A DNA stretch of 64,000 nt from Tomitella biformata AHU 1821 (GTDB lineage: Bacteria; Actinomycetota; Actinomycetes; Mycobacteriales; Mycobacteriaceae): assembly GCF_000524475.1 (NCBI RefSeq), contig NZ_BAVQ01000007.1:99163-163162 (forward strand), read 5' to 3'. The notes below the pieces were generated by a model. It saw only the letters and a program-made list of their open reading frames with translations, was not told where the DNA came from and did no database searches. Position 1 is the first letter of the stretch. Each line of letters starts with the position of its first letter. The position numbers were made by a program, and so were the translations under genes. Of the stretch, positions 27,278 to 36,007 are shown piece after piece.

Positions 27278-27940
27278 GTGACTACTCGCGAAGTTAATTC
27301 TCGTCTGCCCGCAGAAGAGCGACGGGCGCAGCTTGTGCGTGCCGCCCTGACGCTCGCGGAGCAAGAGGGGTTCGGCTCTGTGACGATCCGTCGCGTGGCC
27401 GACACAGCTGGCGTCTCGCTCGGGGTGGTGCACTACTGCTTCGAGAACAAGGAAGAGCTCATGGGCGCCGCGATCTCGAACGTGGTCGCCTCGCTCGGCG
27501 AGGCGACGCAAGCCGTCTATGCCCAGTCCGCGGAGGGTGTCGAGCACACCCAGGGCATCGAGGGCCTCCGGGAGATGATCCGCAACGGCCTGGCCGCCAT
27601 GTGGGTGTTGATCGAGGAGACCCCCAACGTTCAGCTGTTGACGTACGAGATCACCACCTATGCGCTGCGGCTGAGGCCGCACGACCACGACGGCTCGAAG
27701 ACTCTCGCTGGCCGGCAGTACGTGGTCAGCGACACGGTCGCGACGGATTTCCTGGTCAACTCGGCGGCGTTCACCGGCACCGAGTGGACCGAGTCGCCAG
27801 ATTACCTGGCGCGTTTGAGCGTGGCGATGATCGACGGCGTGGTGCTGCGGTGGCTGGTCGACCGCGACTCCGAGTCCGCGAACCGCCAGCTCGTGGACTT
27901 GGTCGACTTCTTCGTCGGCAAGGCCGTGGCGAAGGGCTGA
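27278..27940 (+). CDS. TetR-family regulator, divergent from lactone oxidase
   Basis: A 220-residue TetR protein. The N-terminal DNA-binding domain reads RRAQLVRAALTLAEQEGF, then IRRVADTAGVSLGVVHYCFENKEEL (about residues 36-60, key residues Gly, Val, Ser and Tyr in the recognition helix). The C-terminal domain is helical with no known ligand signature. The GTG start is 61 bp from the divergent oxidase start, and the shared region contains GAACGTTC. It probably represses the oxidase and perhaps itself. A terminator follows the stop codon. Confidence 0.9.
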   Translation: MTTREVNSRLPAEERRAQLVRAALTLAEQEGFGSVTIRRVADTAGVSLGVVHYCFENKEELMGAAISNVVASLGEATQAVYAQSAEGVEHTQGIEGLREMIRNGLAAMWVLIEETPNVQLLTYEITTYALRLRPHDHDGSKTLAGRQYVVSDTVATDFLVNSAAFTGTEWTESPDYLARLSVAMIDGVVLRWLVDRDSESANRQLVDLVDFFVGKAVAKG

Positions 27941-27966
27941 TCCTGCGCGTCAGAGTCAAATAGCTC

Positions 27967-27996
27967 GGGGCGGTACCGATTTCGCGGTACCGCCCC
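27967..27996. terminator. Perfect 12-bp hairpin between tetR and fadD
   Basis: GGGGCGGTACCG (27967-27978) pairs perfectly with CGGTACCGCCCC (27985-27996) around ATTTCG. It lies between convergent genes and can serve both strands; no long T-run follows. Confidence 0.8.
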
Positions 27997-28014
27997 ACTT
28001 GCTGCCTGCGCGGG

Positions 28015-29811
28015 CTACTTCGTGTAGAGCGCCTCGATGGTGTCCGCGTAGGTCTCGTGGACGACATTGCGCTTGAGCTTGAGCGTCGGCGTCAGCTCGC
28101 CGGACTCGATGGTGAAGTCGCTATGCAGCACCTGGAACTTCTTGATCGCCTCGGCCTTGGAGACCTGCGCGTTGGCGGATTTGACCGCGGAGTCGACCTC
28201 GGCGATGAGGTCGGGATCCACCGCGAGCTGCTCGATGGGCATGTCCGCGGCCTTGCCGTTGCGCTGCAGCCAGCCGGGGATGGCCTCCGGGTCGAGGGTG
28301 ATCAGCGCTGCGATGAAGGGCTTCGCGTCGCCGACAACTATCGCCTGGCTGATCAGCGGATGCGCCCGGATGGTGTCCTCGAGCCCGCTGGGTGCGACGT
28401 TCTTGCCGGCGGCCGTGACGATGATCTCCTTCTTGCGGCCTGTGATGAACAGGTAGCCGTCCTCGTCGAGCCGTCCGATGTCGCCGGTGTGGAACCAGCC
28501 GTCGCGGATCGAGTCGGCCGTGGCGGCGTCGTTCTTCCAGTACCCGTTGAAGACCACCGAGCCCTGCACCAGGACCTCGCCGTCCTCGGCGATGCGCACG
28601 CCGCTGCCGTCCACCGGCTGGCCGACGGAGCCGACCCGCTGGGCGCCCTCGCGGTTGACGGTGACAGCCGCGCTGGTCTCCGTGAGGCCGTAGCCCTCGT
28701 AGATGGTGACGCCGACGCCGCGGTAGAAATGCCCGAGGCGGGCGCCCAGCGGCCCGCCGCCGGACACCGCGGCCTCGCAGCGTCCGCCAAGCGCGGCCTT
28801 GAGCTTGGAGTAGACGAGCTTGTCGAAGATGGTGTGCTTGAGGTTCAGGAGGAAGCTGGCCCCTCCGGTGTCCTGGGCCTCGCTCCACTCGATGGCCGTG
28901 GCCTCCGCTGCGGCGAAGATCTTGCCCTTGCCGCCGTCTTCGGCCTTCTGCTTGGCGGTGTTGTACACCTTCTCGAACACGCGCGGCACCGAGAGCACGA
29001 ATGTCGGCTTGAACTTACCGAGGTGCTCCACGAGGTTCGGGATGTCGGAGGTGTGGCCGATGGTGAGCTTGGCGGCGAAGCCGGCGACCGAGATGGCGCG
29101 GGCGAAGATGTGCGCCATCGGCAGGAAGAGCAGCGTGGTTTTGCCCTCGACCATCATCGATCCGAGGGCTTGGGTCGCCGCGGCGGCTTCGGAGAGCAGA
29201 TTCAGGTGGGTCAGCGCGGCGCCCTTGGGCCGGCCGGTGGTGCCGGAGGTGTACACCAGGGTCGCGGGATCGGTGACCACGACCTGGTGGCGGCGGGCAT
29301 GCAGCACCTCGTCGGTGACCGACTTGCCTTTCTCGGTGAGCTGTTCGACCGCGCCGGAGGCGCCGTCGAACTGCAGGACCGTCTCGACAGTGCCCAGGCT
29401 CTTGACGATCGGCGCGACCAGCGCGGTGTGCTGGTCGGTCTCGAAGACGAGCATCTTGGTACCGGAGTCTTTGAGAATCCACTCGACCTGATCGGCCGAG
29501 GAGGTCTCGTAGATGGCAACGGTGACCGCGCCCGCCGTCCAGATTGCGAAGTCCAGGGCCACCCACTCGTACCGGGTGCCGGACATGATGGCCACGCGGT
29601 CGCCGTACTCGATGCCGGAGGCGATCAGGCCCTTCGCGAGAGCGGAGACCTCGGCAGCGAACTGGGCTGCCGTGACGTCCATCCACGCGCCGTTGGCGTT
29701 CCGCTGGAATGGCACGAAATTCGGCGTCTTCTCGGCGAACTCGAAGACGTTATCGGAAAGTGTCGCGTCATCTTTGATGGTGTAGGACGCAGGAACAACA
29801 TATTCGCGCAC
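28015..29811 (-). CDS. Long-chain fatty-acid-CoA ligase (FadD15-like)
   Basis: A 598-residue AMP-forming acyl-CoA synthetase. The P-loop-like motif TLVYTSGTTGRPKGAALTH, the GYGLTETSA motif, the hinge DEDGYLFITGRKKEIIVTAAGKN and a C-terminal LTPTLKLKRN with the catalytic Lys region are all present. The N-terminus REYVVPASYTIKDDATL and the overall length fit FadD15 rather than shorter ligases. GTG 29811 is chosen: the family begins there and GAGGGGG lies 5 nt upstream; the longer open frame is Arg/Pro-rich and non-coding. It activates free fatty acids for beta-oxidation or lipid synthesis at the membrane. Confidence 0.93.
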   Translation of the reverse strand: MREYVVPASYTIKDDATLSDNVFEFAEKTPNFVPFQRNANGAWMDVTAAQFAAEVSALAKGLIASGIEYGDRVAIMSGTRYEWVALDFAIWTAGAVTVAIYETSSADQVEWILKDSGTKMLVFETDQHTALVAPIVKSLGTVETVLQFDGASGAVEQLTEKGKSVTDEVLHARRHQVVVTDPATLVYTSGTTGRPKGAALTHLNLLSEAAAATQALGSMMVEGKTTLLFLPMAHIFARAISVAGFAAKLTIGHTSDIPNLVEHLGKFKPTFVLSVPRVFEKVYNTAKQKAEDGGKGKIFAAAEATAIEWSEAQDTGGASFLLNLKHTIFDKLVYSKLKAALGGRCEAAVSGGGPLGARLGHFYRGVGVTIYEGYGLTETSAAVTVNREGAQRVGSVGQPVDGSGVRIAEDGEVLVQGSVVFNGYWKNDAATADSIRDGWFHTGDIGRLDEDGYLFITGRKKEIIVTAAGKNVAPSGLEDTIRAHPLISQAIVVGDAKPFIAALITLDPEAIPGWLQRNGKAADMPIEQLAVDPDLIAEVDSAVKSANAQVSKAEAIKKFQVLHSDFTIESGELTPTLKLKRNVVHETYADTIEALYTK

Positions 29812-29834
29812 GGAAACCCCCTCATAGGCTTTGT

Positions 29835-29850
29835 AGTGACCATAGTCACT
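29835..29850. promoter_or_regulatory. Palindrome upstream of fadD
   Basis: AGTGAC-CATA-GTCACT, a perfect inverted repeat 24 bp upstream of the fadD start. A possible -10 (TATGGT on the minus strand) lies within it, so a bound repressor would block initiation. The regulator is unknown; the sequence differs from the GAACGTTC site of the nearby TetR. Confidence 0.4.
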
Positions 29851-29963
29851 TTGCGGATCTGGTGAGACAATATCCGATGCGTTTGGCCAGGGCACGTGGG
29901 GGACGCCCTTGGTTACTCGTCGGTACGAAAATTCTCCGCTGAGATCTGGGGCACAATCGGCGT

Positions 29964-30647
29964 ATGGCGTTCTATGAGGGGGTCTCGGGGGCGGTCTTCT
30001 ACCGGCATTGGGCCGTTGTCGCGGGCCCGGTCCGGGGCACCGTCGTGTTCCTCCACGGACTGGGCCAGCACAGCGGCGACTATCACCATTTCGCGGGGGC
30101 TTTGAACAAGGCGGGAATCTCCGTGTGGGGGCTGGACCATGTGGGGCATGGGCTGACCGAGGGGGCGCTGGGCACACCAGGCCCCATCCCCGACCTGGCG
30201 GAGAACGCACAGCGGCTCATCACCCGGGCGGTGGCGGCCGGGGAGACTTCGCCGCTGGTGCTGATGGGGCACTCGTTGGGGGCGGGGGTGGCGTTATCGC
30301 TGGCCACCACCGCGCCCCGCTGCGCGGACGGTCTGATCCTGTGCGGCGCGCCCCTCGGCCCAGGCCGGCGGGCGGGGGCGGGCGCGACGGCGGAGAGCGG
30401 CACCCGTGCGCGGCACTGGCAGGACATGCGGGAACAACTCGCCGTCCGTCTGGCGGCAATGCCGGTGCTGGCCCTGCACGGGGAGGATGACCGCATCATC
30501 CCGTTGGCCGGGGTGCGGGCGACGTTGGACGAGCTGGTGGGCGTGAAGCTGGTCACCTACCCGTCCGCAGGCCACGACCTGCTGCACGAGCCCGTGCGAG
30601 ACGAGGTCGCCGCACGGGTCGTGCAGTTCGTGCTCAGCCTCGGCTGA
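29964..30647 (+). CDS. Monoacylglycerol lipase-like alpha/beta hydrolase, short form
   Basis: A 227-residue hydrolase resembling mycobacterial monoacylglycerol lipase (Rv0183). HGLGQHSGDY supplies the oxyanion region, GHSLGAG the nucleophile (Ser104), LHGEDDRIIP the acid (Asp176) and SAGHDLLHEP the His (204). It is about 50 residues shorter than Rv0183: the cap between ILCGAPL (about 130) and the acid strand is reduced to a Gly/Ala/Arg-rich stretch. The triad is complete, so it is probably active on small glycerides or esters. Divergent from fadD. CACAAT lies 6 nt before the ATG. Confidence 0.85.
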   Translation: MAFYEGVSGAVFYRHWAVVAGPVRGTVVFLHGLGQHSGDYHHFAGALNKAGISVWGLDHVGHGLTEGALGTPGPIPDLAENAQRLITRAVAAGETSPLVLMGHSLGAGVALSLATTAPRCADGLILCGAPLGPGRRAGAGATAESGTRARHWQDMREQLAVRLAAMPVLALHGEDDRIIPLAGVRATLDELVGVKLVTYPSAGHDLLHEPVRDEVAARVVQFVLSLG

Positions 30648-30659
30648 GTTTGCGTGTGG

Positions 30660-31394
30660 TCAGGCCGCGGCGAGGATTGCGGGCCGCAGGGCTGGGATCT
30701 CAGCCGGCTCTGCGAGGTTGAGCTCCCAGCGCCAGATCGCGTGCTCCAGTTCCACCAGGGACACGGCGATCCCATCGGCCACCGCGCTGAGCAGTCCGCG
30801 AACAGCGTCGATGCCCGGGTCCTCGCCCAGAGTCTCGATGACGAAGCGGGAGCTGAGCGACTGCGGCTGCACCCAGGACACCCCGACGAGCATCAGCAGG
30901 TAGGTCCAGTTGATCTCGTCGGTGGCGGCGGAGGCGGACATCCACGCGTCGCGCGCCGCCTGGTAGCGGGTGGGGTCGGTGACGACCGCCCGCAGGTCCG
31001 CCGCGGAGTCGATGCGCAGGGCGTGCAGGCTCTCGGCCGCCTCCTGGATGGCATTCGCCCGCAGGGACAGTGAATCGGAGTAGGAGCGCTTGTAGTTCCC
31101 GATCTTGCCGCTCCACGTGAGCGCGCCGCCCACCTCCTCGAAGGTGCGCAGCAGGGCGCGGGTGCCGTCGACGACGTCGGCTTGCCCCTGGGCGCTGCGG
31201 TAGGCGCGGTAGCGGTCGACGGCCCGGACGGATTTGCCGTATTCGGCCGCGGTGGACTGGATCGCGTCAATTACCGCGAGGGCCAGGCTGTCGTGGAAGC
31301 GGTCCGGCCGCGTCCACTCCACCGGGTTGCCCAACAGGTCCTGCGCGGCGGCTAGCAGGAGGTCTAGATCTTTCGTGCCAACGTGCGTGCCCAC
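30660..31394 (-). CDS. Conserved hypothetical soluble protein
   Basis: A 244-residue protein that I do not recognise. It is mainly helical, with no signal peptide or membrane segment. The most regular parts are FHDSLALAVIDAIQSTAAEYGKS, split around residue 30-50, and a stretch rich in Trp, Tyr and Leu at about 160-205 (WTYLLMLVGVSWVQPQSLSSR). The GTG start has GAAGGAG 9 nt upstream. Upstream lies a pair of 11-bp-phased hexamers like those before the lytic transglycosylases. It is convergent with the lipase gene (12 bp gap). Confidence 0.75.
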   Translation of the reverse strand: MGTHVGTKDLDLLLAAAQDLLGNPVEWTRPDRFHDSLALAVIDAIQSTAAEYGKSVRAVDRYRAYRSAQGQADVVDGTRALLRTFEEVGGALTWSGKIGNYKRSYSDSLSLRANAIQEAAESLHALRIDSAADLRAVVTDPTRYQAARDAWMSASAATDEINWTYLLMLVGVSWVQPQSLSSRFVIETLGEDPGIDAVRGLLSAVADGIAVSLVELEHAIWRWELNLAEPAEIPALRPAILAAA

Positions 31395-31449
31395 TTCGGG
31401 GAACTCCTTCGTGACGGTGTGATAAATCCCTCACTTGAGCATCGGCGTC

Positions 31450-31466
31450 TGTGACGGAAGTGTTAC
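31450..31466 (-). promoter_or_regulatory. Two-hexamer phased repeat upstream of the 30660 gene
   Basis: Minus strand: GTAACA-N5-GTCACA, the same hexamer type, spacing and orientation relative to its gene as at 1189-1216 and 44250-44277. It lies 56 bp upstream of the predicted GTG. No convincing -10 could be picked between the repeat and the gene. Confidence 0.4.
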
Positions 31467-31515
31467 AAACCCCGAAGTGGGCTATGTGCCGCTGGTAGCG
31501 GCCGCACGGGAATTG

Positions 31516-32799
31516 TTAGGAGGTGGCCTCCAGGTCGCCGTCCAGGTAGGCCTGGTAGGCGGGCAGGTCCAGCTGCCCATGTCCGGACAGGCCGATCACG
31601 ATCACCTCGGGCTTGGTCAGCCCCCGGGCGTACTCGGCCGCGGCGGCGATGGCGTGGGCCGCCTCAGGGGCGGGCACGATGCCCTGGGTGCGGGCGAAAA
31701 GCACTCCGGCGGCAAAGGCTTCGCGCTGGTCAATGGCCTGACCGGTGACATAGCCGAGCTCTACTGTGTGGCTCAGCATCGGTGCCATGCCGTGGTACCG
31801 GAGGCCGCCCGCGTGGATCGGGTCGGGAATGAAATCCTGGCCCAGGGTGTGCATCTTGAGCAGCGGGGTGAAGCCGGCGAGGTCGCCGTGGTCGTAGCGG
31901 TACTCGCCCTGGGTGATCGACGGGCACGCGGCGGGCTCGACGGCGATGACGCGTGTTTTGGCCCTACCGTGCAGTACTTCACGGATGAACGGGAATGCGA
32001 GGCCGGCCAGGTTCGAGCCGCCGCCCGCGCAGCCGAACACGATATCGGCGTTCTCCTCGCCCGCGTTGCGAAGCTGCTCCACGGCCTCCTGGCCGATCAC
32101 AGTCTGGTGCAGCACCACGTGGTTCAGCACGCTGCCCAGCGCGTAGCGGGTGTTCGGCTCGCTGGCCGCGATCTCAATAGCCTCGCTGACCGCGATGCCG
32201 AGGCTGCCAGGGGTGTCGGGGTCCTCGGCGAGGAGCTTTCGCCCGGTCTCCGTCAGTGGGGACGGGCTGGGGTGGACCTTGGCCCCGTACGTCTCGATCA
32301 GGTGCCGACGGTACGGCTTGGTCCTATAGGAGGCAGCGACCTGCCAGACGTCCAGCTCGATGTCGAACTTGGCGCAGGCGAAGGCCAGCGCGCTGCCCCA
32401 CTGGCCGGCGCCGGTCTCGGTGGTGAGCTTGGTGACACCGTCGATCGAATTGTAGTAAGCCTGCGCGACGGCGGTGTTGGTCTTGTGGCTGCCGACGGGG
32501 CTGACGCCCTCATATTTGACATAGATCCGGGCGGGGGTGCCAAGTGCGCGCTCGAACTCGTACGCGCGGATCAGCGGCGCGGGACGCCAGGTGGCGTAGG
32601 CCTCGCGGATGGGCTCCGGGATCTCGATGTACTGCTCCGTCGCCGCTTCCTGCGCGATGAGCTCGGAGGGGAACAGCGCCGCGAGGTCCTCAGGGGTCAC
32701 CGGCTCGCGGGTGCCCGGGTGTAGATGGGGCGGCGGCGGTACGGGCAGGTCCGCGGTGATGTTGTACCAGTGGGTGGGAATGGGGGTCGGCTGGATCAC
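31516..32799 (-). CDS. trpB2: TrpB2-type tryptophan synthase beta chain-like PLP enzyme
   Basis: A 427-residue fold-type II PLP enzyme of the TrpB2 branch. The PLP lysine is Lys106 in [43 protein letters not shown] (phosphate-binding Gly loop) and a C-terminal GLSGHGQLD follow. The N-terminal extension with Pro-rich [12 protein letters not shown] is typical of TrpB2. No trpA gene is adjacent, as is usual for this form. It may make tryptophan from indole and serine, or act as a salvage or serine-deaminating enzyme. Confidence 0.92.
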   Translation of the reverse strand: MIQPTPIPTHWYNITADLPVPPPPHLHPGTREPVTPEDLAALFPSELIAQEAATEQYIEIPEPIREAYATWRPAPLIRAYEFERALGTPARIYVKYEGVSPVGSHKTNTAVAQAYYNSIDGVTKLTTETGAGQWGSALAFACAKFDIELDVWQVAASYRTKPYRRHLIETYGAKVHPSPSPLTETGRKLLAEDPDTPGSLGIAVSEAIEIAASEPNTRYALGSVLNHVVLHQTVIGQEAVEQLRNAGEENADIVFGCAGGGSNLAGLAFPFIREVLHGRAKTRVIAVEPAACPSITQGEYRYDHGDLAGFTPLLKMHTLGQDFIPDPIHAGGLRYHGMAPMLSHTVELGYVTGQAIDQREAFAAGVLFARTQGIVPAPEAAHAIAAAAEYARGLTKPEVIVIGLSGHGQLDLPAYQAYLDGDLEATS

Positions 32800-32918
32800 A
32801 GGCGCTGTCCTTCACGAGGTCGGGTCGGGGGAGCGGATGAGTTCGAGAATCTGATGTGCGAGACACACTATCGGGGGCTGCGGGCGGCCTCGCGGGGCGC
32901 GCGCAGGGTCTGGGGCGG

Positions 32919-33707
32919 TCAGCCCGCAGTCTTGCCGTTGTCCGCAAGGTGCACCGAGCCGTGGATCGCCGCCGCGTCGTCCGACGCCAGGAAGCAGATC
33001 AAGGCCGCGACGTCCTCCGGCCGCATCAGCCCGCGCGGCGCGGCCGAGCGCAGCACCAGATCGAAGTCGACCCCCTCTGGGAAGGTGAAGCCTGCGACCA
33101 GCGGTGTCGTCATACCGCCCGGGCAGACGGCGTTCACCCGCAGTGTCGAACCGCTGTACTCCACGGCGAGCGCGCGGGTCAGGCCGATCAACGCGTGCTT
33201 GGCGGCGCAATACCCCGCCGAGTACGCCTGGCCCTGCACGCCGGCGATCGAGGCGACATTGACGATGTTGCCGCGGCGTTCGAGTAGGTGGGGGATCGCC
33301 GCGCGGGAGAGGTAGAACGGGCCGTTGAGGTTGACCGCGAGGTCGTCGGCCCACTCCTCGTCGGTGACCGAGTGGGAGTGTCGCAGAGTGTGCGCGCCGG
33401 CGACATTGATCAGCAGATCCAGACCGCCAAACCGGGCCACACACGCTGCGACGGCGTCCGCGCACGCCTCAGACGAGCCGATATCGGCGGCGAAATACCG
33501 ATTATCCGACGGATCGCCGGTGATATCGGACATAGCCGAGGCCAGCGCGCTGGCGTCGCGTGCCACGCCCAGAACTGTCGCGCCGCGACGGTGCAGGAGC
33601 TCGGCCACGGCGCGGCCGAGGCCGGAGGACGCCCCGGTCACCAGTGCTACCTTGCCGGTCAGGGCATCGCGGGGCGCTTCGGGCCGGGTGTGATTGACGG
33701 TGGGCAC
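32919..33707 (-). CDS. Short-chain dehydrogenase/reductase
   Basis: A 262-residue classical SDR: GASSGLGRAVAELL near the N-terminus, NVAGAH, catalytic Ser in VNVASIAG and YCAAK (YxxxK), then VNAVCPGGMTTPL. The C-terminal end SVHLADNGKTAG matches cofactor-binding SDR ends. GTG 33707 is preferred, with GGAG about 11 nt upstream; the open frame reaches 33812 but is Arg-rich there. It stands alone between TrpB2 and the divergent helicase, so the substrate cannot be inferred. Confidence 0.87.
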   Translation of the reverse strand: MPTVNHTRPEAPRDALTGKVALVTGASSGLGRAVAELLHRRGATVLGVARDASALASAMSDITGDPSDNRYFAADIGSSEACADAVAACVARFGGLDLLINVAGAHTLRHSHSVTDEEWADDLAVNLNGPFYLSRAAIPHLLERRGNIVNVASIAGVQGQAYSAGYCAAKHALIGLTRALAVEYSGSTLRVNAVCPGGMTTPLVAGFTFPEGVDFDLVLRSAAPRGLMRPEDVAALICFLASDDAAAIHGSVHLADNGKTAG

Positions 33708-33856
33708 AGTTGTGGGGCTCCATTCTGGCCGCGCGTGCGATGCCAGGTTGATAACGAGGGTTCTGCGGCCGCGGCGACGGCGGCGCGGCAGTATGCCACC
33801 ACATGATCGCACTAGGCCTTCGCAGCTCCTCTGCGGTGGTATAAACTGCTGGTCAA

Positions 33857-35818
33857 ATGAGTGAAATTGACAGTGAAACTGAGCCAGTATCCGCTAATCT
33901 CGAAGGCGTGGAGCCCACCTTCGCAGAATTAGGCATTGACGAACGGGTGCTGCGCGCACTCAATGACGTCGGCTATGAGACCCCGTCGCCCATCCAGGCG
34001 GCGACCATCCCCCTGCTCCTCGAGGGCCGTGACGTTGTGGGCCTCGCCCAGACGGGCACCGGTAAGACCGCCGCGTTCGCCGTGCCGGTCCTGAGCAATA
34101 TCGACGTCACCCAGAGGACGCCCCAGGCGTTGGTCCTGGCGCCCACCCGTGAGTTGGCGCTCCAGGTTGCCGAGGCGTTCGGCAGCTACTCGGTGCACCT
34201 GCAGGGCGTGAACGTCCTGCCGATCTACGGTGGCCAGAGCTATGGCGTCCAGCTGGCGGGGCTGCGCCGCGGCGCGCATGTCGTCGTCGGCACCCCCGGT
34301 CGCGTGATCGACCACCTGGAGAAGGGCACACTCGACCTCACGGCGCTGAAGTACCTGGTGCTCGACGAGGCCGACGAGATGCTGAAGATGGGCTTCCAGG
34401 AGGATGTCGAGCGGATTCTGCGCGACACCCCCAAGGACAAGCAGGTCGCGTTGTTCTCCGCGACGATGCCGTCCTCGATCCGCCGGCTCTCGAAGCGCTA
34501 CTTGAACAACGCCGAAGAGGTGACGATCAAGGGCAAGACCGCGACGGCCACGAATATCACCCAGAAGTGGGTGTCGGTCTCCAACAACCGCAAGCTCGAC
34601 GCGATGACTCGCATCCTCGAGGTCCTCGACTTCGACGCGATGATCATCTTCGTCCGCACCAAGCAAGCCACCGAGGAGCTCGCAGAGCGCCTGCGCGCCC
34701 GTGGCCTCTCGGCCGCCGCCATCAACGGCGACATCGTGCAGGCCCAGCGCGAGCGGACCATCGGCCAGCTCAAGGACGGTCGCATCGACATCCTGGTGGC
34801 GACGGACGTCGCCGCGCGCGGCCTAGACGTCGAGCGCATCTCCCATGTCGTCAACTACGACATCCCGCACGACACCGAGGCCTACGTGCACCGCATCGGC
34901 CGCACCGGCCGCGCGGGCCGCTCCGGCGAGGCGCTGCTGTTCGTCTCCCCGCGGGAGACCCGCCTGCTCAAGGCGATCGAGCGCACCACCCGTCAGCCGC
35001 TGGTCGAGATGAGCCTGCCGTCGGTCGACGACGTCAACGCACAGCGTGTGACGAAGTTCGGGGACGCGATCACCGCGAGCCTCGAGGGCAACACCGTCGA
35101 CCTGTTCCGCAAGCTCATCGAGGACTACCACGCCGAGCATGACATCCCGATGGTGGATATCGCCGCGGCGCTGGCGAGCCAGTCCGTCGAGGGCGACTCC
35201 TTCCTCCTCAAGCCAGAGGCCGATCGGCCCAGACGCGAGGAGCGCGAGCGCGGGCATGACAAGTTCGGTGCTGATCGTCCTGCACGCCAAGAGGGCAACC
35301 GCGGCCGCAAGGGCGGCGGGGACCTGGCGATGTACAAGATCCAGGTGGGCCGACGCCACGGCGTGCAGCCGGGAGCCATCGTCGGGGCCATCGCGAACGA
35401 GGGTGGGCTGAACCGCGGCGACTTCGGGCACATCAGCATTAAGCCGGACTACACGTTGGTGGAGCTGCCCGCGGAGCTGTCCCGCGAGACCATGACCGCG
35501 CTGCGCAGCACCCGCATCTGCGGCGAGCTGATCGAGCTGAAGAAGGACGACGGCCCGCCGAGCGGACGCCCGGGAAACTACGGCGACAAGCCGAAGTTCG
35601 CGGACAAGAAGTTCGGTGATAAAAAGTTTGGCGACAAGAAGTTCGCCAGCAAGAAGCCGACTTTCCAGAGCGGCGGCTATAAGGGCAACAGCTCGGCCAG
35701 TGGCCGGGACAGTGCGCCGCGTGAGGGCGCACCCCGTGAGGGCGGCGCCGGACACGGGACCTTCCGTGACCGTGCGGCGAAGACCGAGGGCTATAAGTTT
35801 AAGCCGAACAAGTTCTAG
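33857..35818 (+). CDS. deaD: DEAD-box RNA helicase DeaD/CsdA
   Basis: A 653-residue cold-shock-type RNA helicase (Rv1253 relative). Motifs in order: TPSPIQ (Q), AQTGTGKT (I), PTRELA (Ia), GTPGR, DEAD (II), SATMP (III), DVAARGLD (V) and HRIGRTGRAGR (VI). A DbpA-like RNA-binding domain lies at about 490-565 (YKIQVGRRHGVQPGAIVGAI). The basic tail has KKFGDKKF-type repeats near 585-600 and ends in FKPNKF. A TATAAA 11 nt before the ATG and no Shine-Dalgarno suggest a very short leader. It unwinds RNA in ribosome assembly and mRNA decay. Confidence 0.96.
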   Translation: MSEIDSETEPVSANLEGVEPTFAELGIDERVLRALNDVGYETPSPIQAATIPLLLEGRDVVGLAQTGTGKTAAFAVPVLSNIDVTQRTPQALVLAPTRELALQVAEAFGSYSVHLQGVNVLPIYGGQSYGVQLAGLRRGAHVVVGTPGRVIDHLEKGTLDLTALKYLVLDEADEMLKMGFQEDVERILRDTPKDKQVALFSATMPSSIRRLSKRYLNNAEEVTIKGKTATATNITQKWVSVSNNRKLDAMTRILEVLDFDAMIIFVRTKQATEELAERLRARGLSAAAINGDIVQAQRERTIGQLKDGRIDILVATDVAARGLDVERISHVVNYDIPHDTEAYVHRIGRTGRAGRSGEALLFVSPRETRLLKAIERTTRQPLVEMSLPSVDDVNAQRVTKFGDAITASLEGNTVDLFRKLIEDYHAEHDIPMVDIAAALASQSVEGDSFLLKPEADRPRREERERGHDKFGADRPARQEGNRGRKGGGDLAMYKIQVGRRHGVQPGAIVGAIANEGGLNRGDFGHISIKPDYTLVELPAELSRETMTALRSTRICGELIELKKDDGPPSGRPGNYGDKPKFADKKFGDKKFGDKKFASKKPTFQSGGYKGNSSASGRDSAPREGAPREGGAGHGTFRDRAAKTEGYKFKPNKF

Positions 35819-35854
35819 TTTGACGGGGTTTTTCGCGAATCCCACACAGTGAGC

Positions 35855-35894
35855 ATGCCTCTGGCCACCGGTTTCCGGTGGCCAGAGGCATTTC
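35855..35894 (+). terminator. Strong terminator after deaD
   Basis: A 17-bp perfect stem (35855-35871 with 35875-35891) closed by TTT and followed by TTC. It separates the helicase from the alcohol dehydrogenase operon. Confidence 0.88.
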
Positions 35895-35917
35895 TGCAAC
35901 ACGTTCCTGTGTCGCCC

Positions 35918-35979
35918 TTCACAACCGGGCTCAAACCGTTTAGGTTCCTTGTAGAAGGGTGCGCTCTGCAGAACGCACC
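35918..35979 (+). promoter_or_regulatory. Promoter and 22-bp palindromic operator of the ADH-ALDH operon
   Basis: -35 TTCACA (35918-35923), 17-bp spacer, -10 TAGGTT (35941-35946). Starting about 12 bp after the -10 is a near-perfect palindrome: GGTGCG (35958-35963), CTGCAG core (35966-35971) and CGCACC (35974-35979), 20 of 22 positions symmetric. The position immediately downstream of the transcript start is typical of repressor control. The regulator gene is not adjacent. Confidence 0.6.
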
Positions 35980-36007
35980 ATGGCTCCATGAAAGGCGACA
36001 TCCGAAG

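Noticed and set aside
29835..29850. The palindrome before fadD as a site for the TetR encoded at 27278
   Set aside because: Its sequence differs from the GAACGTTC element at that regulator's own promoter; no basis to assign it.
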